Source: Polytrichum commune
Taxonomy: Eukaryota > Streptophyta > Polytrichopsida > Polytrichales > Polytrichaceae
DNA: 64,000 nucleotides
NCBI GenBank assembly: GCA_950295325.1
Contig: OX485803.1
Span: 33,989,554 to 34,053,553 of the forward strand
Reading direction: 5' to 3'
Shown: one piece after another, positions 12,838 to 23,600 of the stretch
Layout of the letters: each line of letters begins with the position of its first letter
How positions within the stretch are numbered: position 1 is the first letter of the stretch
Notes under the pieces: generated by a model
What the model was told of the DNA's origin: nothing
The model's database searches: none
Seen by the model: the letters and a program-made list of their open reading frames with translations, nothing else
Program-made: the position numbers and the translations under genes

Positions 12838-13335
12838 AATATGGGGTGTCAAAAATGACACTGGGCATCATTAAAGTACTATAGGGTATGGAACAAATCG
12901 ATTATTTGGATTTATAATTAATGCAAGGCCCTTTTCTACTAACCCAACTAAGAAAACTACATAATCATAGCATGTGAAGAAAAAAATTGAAAGTAATAAC
13001 CCCATATAAAATAGTGGTTGTTTGCACATGGATGCGCGATAAAAGAGAATTAGTTGTTACTAGACTCCTAATTGCATATGAGTAGGACACAAATAGATGG
13101 CGAGCAACTAAGAAGGTCCAACACTAAGTGGACTACCACACTAATGGGTTTAGGGTTTAGGGTTTAGGGTTATTTATTTCATTAGCATTTTCAACCTTGG
13201 GTTAATAGAAAAAGCCTTGCATTTCATATAATTCCAAATTACATATTCTTCCATACCCTATAGTACTTTAAAGATGTCCATTGCCATTTTTGATACCTTA
13301 TATTATTCTAAGTCCTGTTGTTCATTTTTAGTGTG
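12838..13335. mobile_element. ~500-bp inverted-repeat element, short relative of the 7.7-10.1 kb element
   Basis: The left arm (12838-12955) and right arm (13180-13335) are inverse copies sharing AAAGTACTATAGGGTATGG and AATGCAAGGC. Both arms match the corresponding arms of the 2.4-kb element in direct orientation, and the stretch after the left arm (AAAATAGTGGTTGTTTGCAC) also matches it (7997-8016). This is therefore an internally deleted, MITE-like derivative. Confidence 0.7.
13146..13168 (+). repeat. Interstitial telomere-like repeat, TTTAGGG x3
   Basis: Three TTTAGGG units at the inner edge of the right arm of the short inverted-repeat element. The position matches the copy at 9888, so the array belongs to the element family. 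Confidence 0.9.
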
Positions 13336-13339
13336 GCCC

Positions 13340-16300
13340 ACTGTAATATTATTGTACTTTCCTTGCCTTACATTGGATTTTCATCCAAATATGCAGATGA
13401 AAAACCCACAGTAATGGAAACCCCTATTTTGAAGGGTATGCTATGTTATATTGCAGATTAACAACAACACCGTAAGTGTCGGCACATGACACTGGGAATG
13501 TAGTGGGAATAAACAAAACCGTTTAATATGAACATGTACGTTATCACTATATCACAGTAGACAATATAGCAATCATCCATGACAATGTTGCATCACAAGT
13601 TGCTAACATGAGAAGGTCAATGGATGAACTCATCCATCATCATGACATGGCTCTAAGTTATACCTCATGTAGCGTTCACATATGAAGAGATATAGTGATA
13701 GCAAACAACCATCTTGATTTGCCCCCACCAATGGCCAATGACCAATGGGCCCCTCATGTATGACATTCCATAATAATACTAACAAATCAACTACTCAAAA
13801 GTGATGGAGGAATGATCAACTCATGGTTCATGAGATGATAAATGTATCACTTGAATGACAACAATAGATTACTCCATTGTGACACTTTGAAGCAATCTAC
13901 ATGCTTAAAGGATCAATCCAACGGACAAGAATGGTAGGGGTTTCAATTGTCACTACTTTGGAGTGGTTATACTAAGCCTCGGGATCCCTCAACATTATTA
14001 GAGAGTGAACATGTCTCCATTGTCATGGTCCATGTCAATATTGATACTTTTATGGAAACAAGATGGGTCTCACAAATGTGTTGGAAACGCTCACACTATT
14101 CTATTGTATATCGAATTGGGGAAGAATATGTCAAGAGCCTCCATGACGATGCTAGATAAGTTTGAGAGTACAACCTGAGCTACACGGCATCTAGGTAAAT
14201 TCATCCAACGTGGATCAATTGGCTCAATCTTCTATTTTTATGAAAGAATAATATTGTCTCAGAGTGAATCTGAAATATATGAAGTAATTGGAGGTCTTTT
14301 TTTTACCTTAAGAGAATTATTAAAGATGGTTTTATTTGTTAGGAGGGGCTATTCACGATTGGGGTACTACTTTTGGGACAAAGAAATTAAGGACTATGTT
14401 GCATTGGATCTCGGCGTTTATTATGATTTACTATTATTTGATCAATAAAATTTAAATAGATAAGTAGATAGGTCATAGGACTTGTCAAGAAAGATATTAC
14501 TTATTATTAAATAATCACCAATAATAGATAAATCCTTTATGAAATGAGTAGATAGGTCAAAGGACTTGTAAAGAGGTCATATGACTTGTTTGGGCCACAT
14601 CAATAACAATTTCATTATTGAAGTGAACATCGGAGGTGAATTATTACCTGTTTTCCATCCTAGTACCTTGGTGTAAGTTTCATGTATCCATCCATATATA
14701 TATATATGTTCAATTCTAATACTAAACGTTCCTTTTTCATGTAGCCATGTTGTTGTGTATTGTTGGCCATGTTTGGTGTCATATGTAAAGCTATACAATT
14801 GGTATGCAATACATTTTTAGTTCTATTGGTACACAATCGAATGATAATTGTGAGGAAAAAAAATTGGGATCATTTCAATAAATTTTTGTTGTCCTTGTCA
14901 TTCATTGATCCTAAGGTCAACAATTTTGACAACACCCATGGATGTCCGTTAAGGAATCAAAATGATATCTTTGATAACCCTATTCCTTGTAAATTAACTT
15001 TGTCGGTGCACTCAATATGGAATATTAAATGTAGGTATGATTCAAAATATGCTCCACAATACAAATCTAAGCACACCAACTATGTAAAGTTATCTAATTT
15101 TAATTAGTCCTTTAACCGTTAGACACCCAAAAGTAGTACCCCAACCGTGAATGCACCTGAAGGTCAAAAAGATCAAAAGTTTTTCCTTCATACATAAATT
15201 ATCACTTACATTGACAACTAATGTCATTCTGGCAATCAACGAACATGTCATCTCTAAGATTGTGAACATTTTGATGTAGTTCCTTTGCCAATAGTGCACA
15301 TGACACTAATAAACACCATAATGGGCACGGCAAGTTTGCCTAATTACATCTCTTAAATGATCATTACTATGCGATTCTTGGTGCAATGGCCACTTATTCT
15401 TGTAGAGGTTCCACCGCATTAATTGCCCCAACATTTTTGCCTTGGAAGATGACAAATTGTGCCTCTTTTGCCCATACTAGTGCAGAAAGCAAAGCAAGAT
15501 GTGAGCAATGGTCAACCCTTGGTTACATCAACAAGCTTACAAATAAGTCAAGTTAGTGAGAGACCTTGTATGTGGACCACTCGGTGGTGTGTCATCGAAC
15601 TCGTGCCCATTTTGGAGTGTTGCTCAAGTTGAGATTATTGTACAGGACAAAGTCTTCGCAACCTCAACTAACTTATTATTTTGGAATGGCTTTCACAACC
15701 AAAGATTGCATTGGCTTTCCAAAGTGTGAATTAGAATGAAGGAAGGGTTGTGGTGTATATCGGGAGTTCTATCAATTTGTAATATATTTTAGCTCATCTA
15801 TTTGCAAAAAAAACAAGAAAACGGTAGAACCGTGAGGCTCTGTCCTTTACTATGAAAGACTACAATTGTAGATGTCCATTTTGCTCGTGCCAATCCATGG
15901 TTACTTACTATACCAAACATTTCTTGAATTTTGTGCACCTCCTTCTCAAATGCGGGTCAAGGATTGAAGCTATTCATTTATCACCCGAAATTTTCAAAAT
16001 AAATAATCAACAACTGCCGAAATAACTATACTTATTAACTAGATTTCTTTCAATGCCTTTTAGGGAGCAATTATAGTTTTTATATATATATATAATTAAC
16101 ATCCACATTAAATAAAGTGGGCCAAAAATAACAAGAATAAGTAATGTCCAAATGTGAACGCAAAGTGGTTAGGAAATTTGCTCTTGAAACGAAGAAGTTG
16201 ATGCATAGTCTCTGTCCTGCAGACAAAGCCAATAAAAAATAGAAAAGAAATTTCATAAAGAAGACAGGTCAGCATGAAGTCTGGCTTTATTGATACAAGC

Positions 16301-16420
16301 ATTACTACACACTAATTTGCGTCTAGGACCGGGGATCCATGTAGAAACATATATTGCCCCTCCACTTGCTCTAACATTCACACGATCAAGGAAGACAACC
16401 AACACCTTGTGTACACTATC
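13340..16420. other. Intergenic, no gene supported
   Basis: Low-complexity, AT-rich sequence. Short open stretches carry no recognisable domains. Confidence 0.5.
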
Positions 16421-16424
16421 AGGG

Positions 16425-16744
16425 CACTACACTAAGTAGGATATTTAGGGTTTGATTATATTTAATGTTGATACCACCCTACTTTGCTCAACACTAATTT
16501 TCAATTTTTTGACAATTAGTGTTAGAAGATATGTTGGATTTCTCCTTTTGTCATTGTTATTTCCTTTTTTTTCATAGCCTTACTAACACTAAATTCAAAC
16601 TTGTAACTTCCACATATTATCATAGTTGATATTTAGTGTTTTTGTTTATATTTAATGTTATTTATTTTCATAGGGTTACTGATGTTTAGTGTATGCGTTC
16701 ATATTCAATGTACTGAACACTAAATATCCTTTTAAGTGTAGTTA
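16425..16744. mobile_element. MITE-like element with ~45-bp imperfect terminal inverted repeats
   Basis: The left end ACTACACTAAGTAGGATATT is matched in inverse by the right end (ACTACACTTAAAAGGATATT on the complementary strand), and similarity continues for about 45 bp. Internal copies of a TATTTAGTGTTT...TTCATATT-like subrepeat fill it. The CACTAC-type start suggests a CACTA-derived element. No convincing target duplication was found. Confidence 0.55.
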
Positions 16745-16811
16745 TTGTAAACCGAAGATAAACTACAAACAAGGGAGAGGTTTGGAAACCTCTGTCAAAC
16801 TGCACCTAATT

Positions 16812-17362
16812 TAGGGGTTGTTTACACCATGGACCATGAAGTCATTCAAGGCCCTGTAAAGCTTGTGATTGGTTGTTGAACTCGTCCCGGGACCACTTCG
16901 GTTTACAACAAGGAAAAAAAAATGTCAAGGTGATCATGGAGTTCGAGGTCCCCAAAGGACATATTTTAAGGCCTAAATTATCCATTGACATGGTCCAACG
17001 GGTTTTGCGGTGGGAGAGGCAAAAGAGGTGCTCTCCATAGAAAAAGGCAATGGCCCATGGCAAAGAAATGTTGTTATAATAACTTTTTTAATGGTTTTTT
17101 TTGGGGGGGGAGAGAAGATGAAGACAAGAGAAGACAAGAGAATTGTCAATTTTGATTTCTTTTTCTTTTTCTTTTCAAAAGTGCTCTTTTGGGCATATAT
17201 TTAGAAAATCAGCACATTCGTTTTTTGGTCCACATTCAATTTACACATAGTGAGGGGCCCAAAGGCTTTGGATATTGTTTTTTTAAGAAATTGGACCATG
17301 GAAAAAAAATGCCATCTTCCATGCTCCGACTTCATGGTCCATGGTGTAAACCGGCCCTAACT
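16812..17362. mobile_element. ~550-bp MITE with 30-bp TIRs (GGGxxGTTTACACCATGG)
   Basis: The left terminus GGGTTGTTTACACCATGGAC and the right terminus (inverse, GGGCCGGTTTACACCATGGA) share the following ACCATGAAGTC. The flanks TAATTTAG and TAACTTAG look like an 8-bp target duplication with one change; a TTA/TAA duplication (PIF/Harbinger style) is the alternative. An inverted, left-truncated relative lies at about 31335-31566. Confidence 0.7.
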
Positions 17363-17529
17363 TAGCCAAAACCTCTAGTAGATGATTGCAATACTTTGCC
17401 ACACAACATTCGAGCAAACATGAGTTATGGTTATGGAGATGCAATCTTAATATTGCTCGAGATTCATGTGGTGCTTGATGTGGCCCACTCGTTGGCCACC
17501 TCCTTTGTCATCCTCTCAATATATATGGT

Positions 17530-17606
17530 ATAAGGCGATGATGATAAGGATGATAAGGATGATAAATAAGGATGATAAGGATGATAAGGATGATAAGGAT
17601 GATAAA
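17530..17606. repeat. 9-bp tandem repeat (GATGATAAG)n
   Basis: About eight units of GATGATAAG with one interrupted unit. No coding association. Confidence 0.9.
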
Positions 17607-17934
17607 TATATGTTATATTTAAAATTTTGAATTCTTGGAACTCTAATGGTTCATAGTCCAAGAGAAAACAAGAGAACAATTGAACTTGAGTTCATGGGCT
17701 ATGGTGAAAGTGGGCCTATTATGGATGCTCACGACTTCATCAATAAGGAATTGGAAATCATAGCTATGCTTGATGTCAAGCGCGATTGAGCATCTTACAC
17801 GCATATTATGAGAATGTGCAATTGACTTTGGTATGTTATAATAGGAAGCTATGTTACAGAGTAGAATGTTAAAGTATGGAATCTATGTTATAATATGAAT
17901 CTATTTTAAGCATTATCAATACTATTACCATTTA

Positions 17935-18430
17935 TCGATTGAAAGTGATTATTATTATTACTATTAATCACTACTAGTCACCCATTAGTAAGTCATAATT
18001 ATCAATCACTATTAAACATTATTAATGACTATAATGACCTATGAAGCACTAGCATTCACTATTATTCACTACTAGTCACTATTAGTTACTATTAATTACT
18101 ATTACTGGTAATTACTATTAATAACTATAAATTATTTTTACTAATATTAAAAATAGAGTGAATATGACAATTTACTAACAATAAAAATAATATCAATCAT
18201 ACTAATATGAGTTATCTTAGTAAGTACTAATAATGAACTTACTAATATGAGTTATCTTACTAAGTACTGATAATTACTAATAATTACTAATATGAGTTAT
18301 CTTACTAATAATTGTCTTACTAATACTTAGATATCTTACTAAGTACTAATAATTATCTCACTAATACTTAGATATCTTACTAAGTACTAATAATTATCAT
18401 ACCAATAGGGCGAACCTTACAAAGTACCAA
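17935..18430. repeat. Cryptic AT-rich simple repeat
   Basis: Recurring TTACTAAGTACTAATAATTA and ATATGAGTTATCTTACTA motifs, with ACTATTA-type triplets before them. This is degenerate tandem DNA immediately upstream of the gene leader at 18.5 kb. Confidence 0.75.
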
Positions 18431-18589
18431 TAATTTTTAATCGCTACCTCCTAATACCATCATACCGCCCATCCCTCCTCAAAACGTACTTTAGCCGCCA
18501 AATCGCATATCTCTTCGCGTCCCGAGATTTTCTCCATCATGTCCCTTCGTACTAATGAGGCATTATGTGTCATTAGACTTCCACCCGCT

Positions 18590-18974
18590 CGTCATTATGG
18601 CAACATGTCGCACCCTCTCTCTCCCTCTCTCTCATTCTCCTCTCCCAATTCTTTCTCTCTTTCCTTCACCACTCTCTACATTTCTGGAATGTTGTTGCAA
18701 AACTCTTCTCCCACAATTCTGAACTTGCTTTGCTTCTCTTCATTCTCTTCTCTTCATTCAATTATTGTACTCCTTGTCTTGATTCTCTTCTCAAGAAAAC
18801 CCTGGAATAGATTCAGTGTGCAATTTCTTGGAATATGTGATAGTTTCTTGGTGAGCATAGTTGTTTCTTGCTCAATCCAGCATGTGGTAGTGGTGAGATG
18901 TGGAGAAGAGGAAGGCGACCCTGAAGCAAGTGGAGGGAAGTTCCAATCATGAAGATTTGAGAACCCACAAGCTT
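18590..18974 (+). promoter_or_regulatory. Probable transcribed leader exon with pyrimidine-patch promoter region
   Basis: A CT-rich block (about 18605-18680, many TCTCTC/CTCCC motifs) resembles the Y-patch and early 5'UTR of plant genes. The segment ends at CTT/GTAAGT (18974/18975), a strong 5' splice site, with a matching GTGCAG acceptor at 19449. No TATA box is placed with confidence. The link to the coding exons at 20.6 kb is inferred from the chain of splice sites. Confidence 0.4.
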
Positions 18975-19449
18975 GTAAGTTTCTGAACTCTTTCAATGTT
19001 TTGCACTCTCTTTCACTCTTTTGCTTTTTCTTTCAATTTCATTCTTCCTCTTGCTTGCATTGTAATGCTTGTGGCTATAAGTTGTCTGGCAGTGGTGAAT
19101 CAGAGCTAAATGATGAATGTCTGGAATGTCTTGACACTTGTTGCATAAGATACTAAATTTCTGGTGCATTAGGGTTTGAATTGCTTGAAGAATTTCAAAC
19201 CCAGAAATACTAGAGATTTGCATGTGAGTTGTGTGATGCTTGGGTGTGAAGAGTTGATTGAAATGTGAGAAGAATGCTCAAATAAGAATGCAAGATGAAT
19301 GACAAGAGGTTATGTTCATAAAAATGTGAGACCAGAATGCAAGAAAAATGTGAGACCAGAATTTACCTGTTGAGATGTTTGAGAGTATGAATGTATTGCA
19401 CATGTAGGCATAGTTTGAAACAAATGCTCTTGTGTTTTGTTTTGTGCAG

Positions 19450-19501
19450 GAAACCACATTCGTGTTGAAAGAATCTTGACATGGTCCGACCAAAGAACCC
19501 T
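19450..19501 (+). other. Short leader exon with 7-codon start (possible uORF or degenerate twin of the H3-like start exon)
   Basis: Bounded by a GTGCAG acceptor and a CCTG/GTGAGT donor. It contains ATG at 19480 encoding MVRPKNP, then a phase-1 splice. Joined to the exon at 20581 it would read two more codons and stop (TAG) just before the main ATG, making a small uORF. Joined instead to 20755 it would give an alternative N-terminus in the correct phase. Its layout, and the residue pattern M-x-R-x-K-x-x, resemble the exon at 20621 (MARTKQT), so it may be a decayed duplicate. Confidence 0.4.
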
Positions 19502-19577
19502 GGTGAGTGTCCATTACATAAATCCCAGTTTTTTTTGTTAGTGTGAAAGCGGTTATCTGGAAGTGGATATTTGAAGT

Positions 19578-19791
19578 GCCCACGGGTGAACACCCGTGGG
19601 ACTCTCCCCTCATATGGTTGAATGTGCCCACTTGTGTTCACCTGTGGGCTTTTGCACTCACCAGGTGGAGAGGCCCACGGGTGAACACCCGTGGGCCTCT
19701 CCCCCCATCTGGTTGAATGTGCCCACGGGTGTTCACCCGTGGGCATTTGCACTCACCAGGTGGAGAGTCCCACGGGTGAACACCCGTGGGC
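19578..19791. repeat. Regular array of five palindromic repeats, 47-48 bp period
   Basis: Units start at 19578, 19626 (diverged: CACTTGTG / CACCTGTG), 19673, 19721 and 19768. Two spacer types alternate: one with CTCCCCTCATATGGTTGAAT, the other with TTTGCACTCACCAGGTGGAG. The higher-order unit is therefore about 95 bp with two palindromes. Centres alternate AA, TT, AA, TT, AA. The array lies in the leader intron of the gene downstream. Confidence 0.95.
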
Positions 19792-20286
19792 AGTGGTGAT
19801 TCTTCACAAGGTCCCTAACATGTCCAGGGACATGTTCATAAAGCAAAAGGTCAGTGGACGTGTTCGTAGAAAATGAACCGGTTTTTGGACGTGCTTGATA
19901 TCACTGTGGACGGGTTCTAAAAATGAAAATTCTTTTGATACATTTTCCTAGAAAGATGGTCTAAATATCTGTTACATTATGTCATATATGACATGTGAAT
20001 ATAAGCATAATGCAATCAACCCAGTAAAACCCAATCAAAATATCAATCTTGAAGTGTTTGATTCACCTGCATACATTAATTTTTCAACCACACAATTTAG
20101 AATGGGGTGGATTGAAAAGCTCAGAATCGGTAGAAAAAGACAAAAAACTGACGAACATTGAAGGCATAATTTGTCAAGATCCTCTTGTTTCCAAGTGCAA
20201 TGAGTTTCGGGACGGGTTGAGATTTTTTTGCCTTTCAATTCAAGGTTTTTGGACGTGGACGAGCTAAAACTTTGTGAAAAATCAGC

Positions 20287-20441
20287 CCTCCCGTGGGCCT
20301 CTCCCCTCATCTGGTCGAAAGTGCCCACGGGTGTTCACCCGTGGGCCTTTGCACTCACCTGGTTAGGAGTGCCCACAGGTGTTCACCCGTGGGCCTTTGC
20401 ACTCACCTGGTTAGGAGTGTCCACGGGTGTTCACCCGTGAG
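20287..20441. repeat. Second palindrome array: half unit plus three full units, 48-bp period
   Basis: Full units lie at 20323-20346, 20371-20394 (one arm CACAGG) and 20419-20441, all TT-centred. They are separated by the TTTGCACTCACCTGGTTAGG spacer type. They are preceded at 20287 by a broken half palindrome (CCGTGGGCCT) and the CTCCCCTCATCTGGT spacer. It is homologous to the array at 19578, so the two were split or duplicated around about 500 bp of unrelated sequence. Confidence 0.9.
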
Positions 20442-20620
20442 CCTTTGCACTCACCTGGGTGGGAGATTTTGTTTGATAAATGTCTTTTGGATTTTTTATG
20501 TAGACATATTTGGTGTGTCTTTGTAAACATTTGAAGGTTTTAGACATAAACATGTGATAGACAGTTGGTGTTTCATTCAGGTACATAGAGGTGTCGAAGT
20601 GTTCTCTCATTTGAATTGAG

Positions 20621-23600
20621 ATGGCAAGAACAAAGCAAACAGCCCGTAAAGGTATAACCACAATACCTATGTGCACGTCAATGTTATATGAGTTATAGAA
20701 TCCGTGATAATATTGGGCTATGCTGAGTACTAACACGTGCATTGTCTTGTGCAGTATCCGGAGGTGTGGGCAGACGGGTGAATCACGATGTTGAAGTTTT
20801 TGGCCCAGATTTGCAATGGTTCATGCAGTATAGTGGTTTCGGAGAGACAACGGTGCTCTCGGTTTACACGAGGACTGGGCCCAATTCCACATGGAGAAAG
20901 TACATGAAGGCAAAACATGTACTGGACATTCAAGCGGATGGGAGCCGGGTATTGATAATGTGCAAGTCGTCTGAACGGAAGAAGGACTTCAAGGTTGCAG
21001 CATTCGTGGAGACTTTCTCATATGCGGATGTGAATGAAGAGCTCAACAATGAGGGAGAGAACATCCGCTTATTGAACGGTGATTTCCTCACCTATTGTAT
21101 AGTATATTGCGAGACCAATGTGCACACGAAGTCCGTGGAGGAGAGATCAGTAATGATCGAGCAGGACTACAAGTCTGCTCTAGCACGAGTGAAGGTTATA
21201 GTTGAGGAGGCAAAGGCGGCGAGGTTGGAAGCATCTTTGAAGAAGAAGGAAATCCGCGATGGCAAGAGGAAGGATCCTGCTGATGTCCGTGCCACCTCGT
21301 CTAGGAAGAAGACGAGACCCGATGAAGAACAACCACTGCTTGTCCTTGAAACTCCCGGCCAGGATGTTGTCTCCAAGAGAGGCAAGAAGAAAACATCCGA
21401 GGATAGTCCATTTTTTGAACTCGAGAAGATTCCCAAGCGATCAATGCATGGGCCTCCAGACAAATCGGTTGGAGACAGGTTGATGGATATGGAGTTGTTC
21501 AAGAACAAGTACCAAAGGGTGTGGATATTCGGTGAAGGCGTGAATGGATATGTCAATATTGACAATATAGAGCGGGGAGATGCAGGGTATAATTGCCGAC
21601 CCATATCCGAGGCGCATTTGAAGGAGATCAAGACATGGTTATTCAACTATGCCTTCATTCCGAAGATTCATCCCAACTTCTTGACAATCGTTCCTTCGGA
21701 TAGGCGAACTAAACCATTCAGTTTTGAGGAGGTGAAGGACAAATCGTTCCACGTGGTAAATGGACAGCACACGTTAGCAACCTGTCTGGAGTATGTGAAT
21801 GACCCTAGCAGCACAGATGAGGTGAAGAGGTTTTTCTCGAAATGGCCTTGTAATGTGGTCTGGGCCCCTGAAGGTGATGACAACCCTCTGTTCCACCTCT
21901 CTGGCGTTCTGAACCTGGATAGTGAGTACATGAAGCACTTTCCGTCATTTACGGAGTGCATTCAGCACGCTAGGAAGACTTGGATTAGGCGAGGAAGACC
22001 TGACCGAACTGTACGCGAGAAGGCCAGCAACACGGAAGCTTTTAAGAAGTGGAAGGTATATTTTAAACCTGTGACTTTTGAATTTCTCATTTCTGTGACT
22101 CCCATGGGTGTTCACCCGTGGGAGACTATCATGTTGTTGGTGATTGATAGAAATACATGAAGGTTTTTTTTAATAGAGATTGATACATTGCCGGTGTTTG
22201 ATACAGACATTCATTACGTGCATCATGTGGACGTTCCGCGTGAAGAAGGAAACCAACCTGATCATGGAGCACGTCTTGCCTGTATTGAGCGATGACATAT
22301 GGAGGAAGTGGGAGCGGATATTCAAGGATTACGAGAGTGGTGACTATGTAGACCCGAAGACCGGAGCTCTTATGAAAGAGACAAAGGGGTTTAAGTCGAA
22401 GAAGGTGGTCAAGAACGACCTGAAACAATTTCGGGGCTTGACAGAGATGGAGCTTGACATGGCAGCGAATCAAATCCTCACCACCAGAGATGGAGAGGAA
22501 CACCCTCGATATACCTTGAAGACTGTGCGCGATTGGGCGATGAATAGGAAAAAGAAGAATGAAACTTATATCGCGATGGCACAGTGTCTAGACCCGACTC
22601 CATTGTACATTGTTCACGTCGATCAGAAAGAGACTATTGATCGTGATTGTTGGAGAGTATGGAAGTATGCGCATAAGTTTGGTAAACTCCAGCGAGAACG
22701 ACTTGTAGACTTGCTTGGAGCGGAGTACCTTCTTGGCGCTATGAACCCCACAAGGAAGAGAGTACCTATTCCGGACCGGTTTAGAGAAGGAGTGAAGAAC
22801 ATATTAGGTACACATAACACCGAGGTTACACCCGAGCATGTCGTGTTGTCTATTGACAACAACTACAACTTCAGTGGTGGGACAGTGCTTGCACCAGTCC
22901 TGCACGCGTACATGGACACAAGGTTTCTCCCCGGAGTCCATGCGGGAATAGGCACTGGGGGACGTGTGAAGGAGTGTATGGATTCCACTCTGCAAGGTCT
23001 TCGTCGTGATTTTCCAGGCCTTTTAAACTCCCCCCAATTGTGGACCGTGATTTCGGAATATCCGGATCGGCATTTCATTCATAATGTACTGAAGGCGCAC
23101 CTGCCTAGCAACATCAGATTTTGTGACGCATTATACCATGGCACTAAAGAGGAGAAAATTGCATCTCGCGATTGCTTCTTCGAATCAAATGCTCTTCGGG
23201 TTACAACCTGCATTTTTAACAATAGGGGCGAGTCAAGTTCGGAGGTGGCTGTACGGCTCTGTGGAGGCCGGAAGATGTTGGACGTCCATGACCCGGGACG
23301 ATATAAACGTTATTCAGTGAAAAGGGCGTATTCCAATGAGGAGGTCAAGTCTTTATTCAAGGGGGAGTTGAGGATGCAGACCTACATAGATATCATCAAG
23401 CCTTCATGTCTTGAGGGGTCTTTTTTCCTCAATATTTGTGGAGGCAATAAGGCGCACATAGTGGCTCATGTAAGTAATGAGCATCTTTTCCCCTGAGTGG
23501 TTCTTGAATTTCAGAGTACTATTCCTGGTTTGGATGGTGCATTAGATAACCTAGCCATGAACCAGGTTGGGAAGCCCACGGGTGAACACCCGTGGGCCTA

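Noticed and set aside
9888-13168. Interstitial telomere as a sign of chromosome fusion
   Set aside because: Arrays are only three units and sit at the same place in two copies of one repeat family.
19578-20441. CRISPR-like array (24-bp palindromic repeats with even spacers)
   Set aside because: The spacers are repeated, not unique, the copies are dispersed also as single units, and the context is a eukaryotic intron without cas genes.
20621-20651. A true histone H3 gene fragment
   Set aside because: Only ten codons match; the following exon is in phase and not H3-like, and no H3 core fold sequence occurs nearby. A retained H3 pseudogene piece is still possible and is listed as the refuting outcome.
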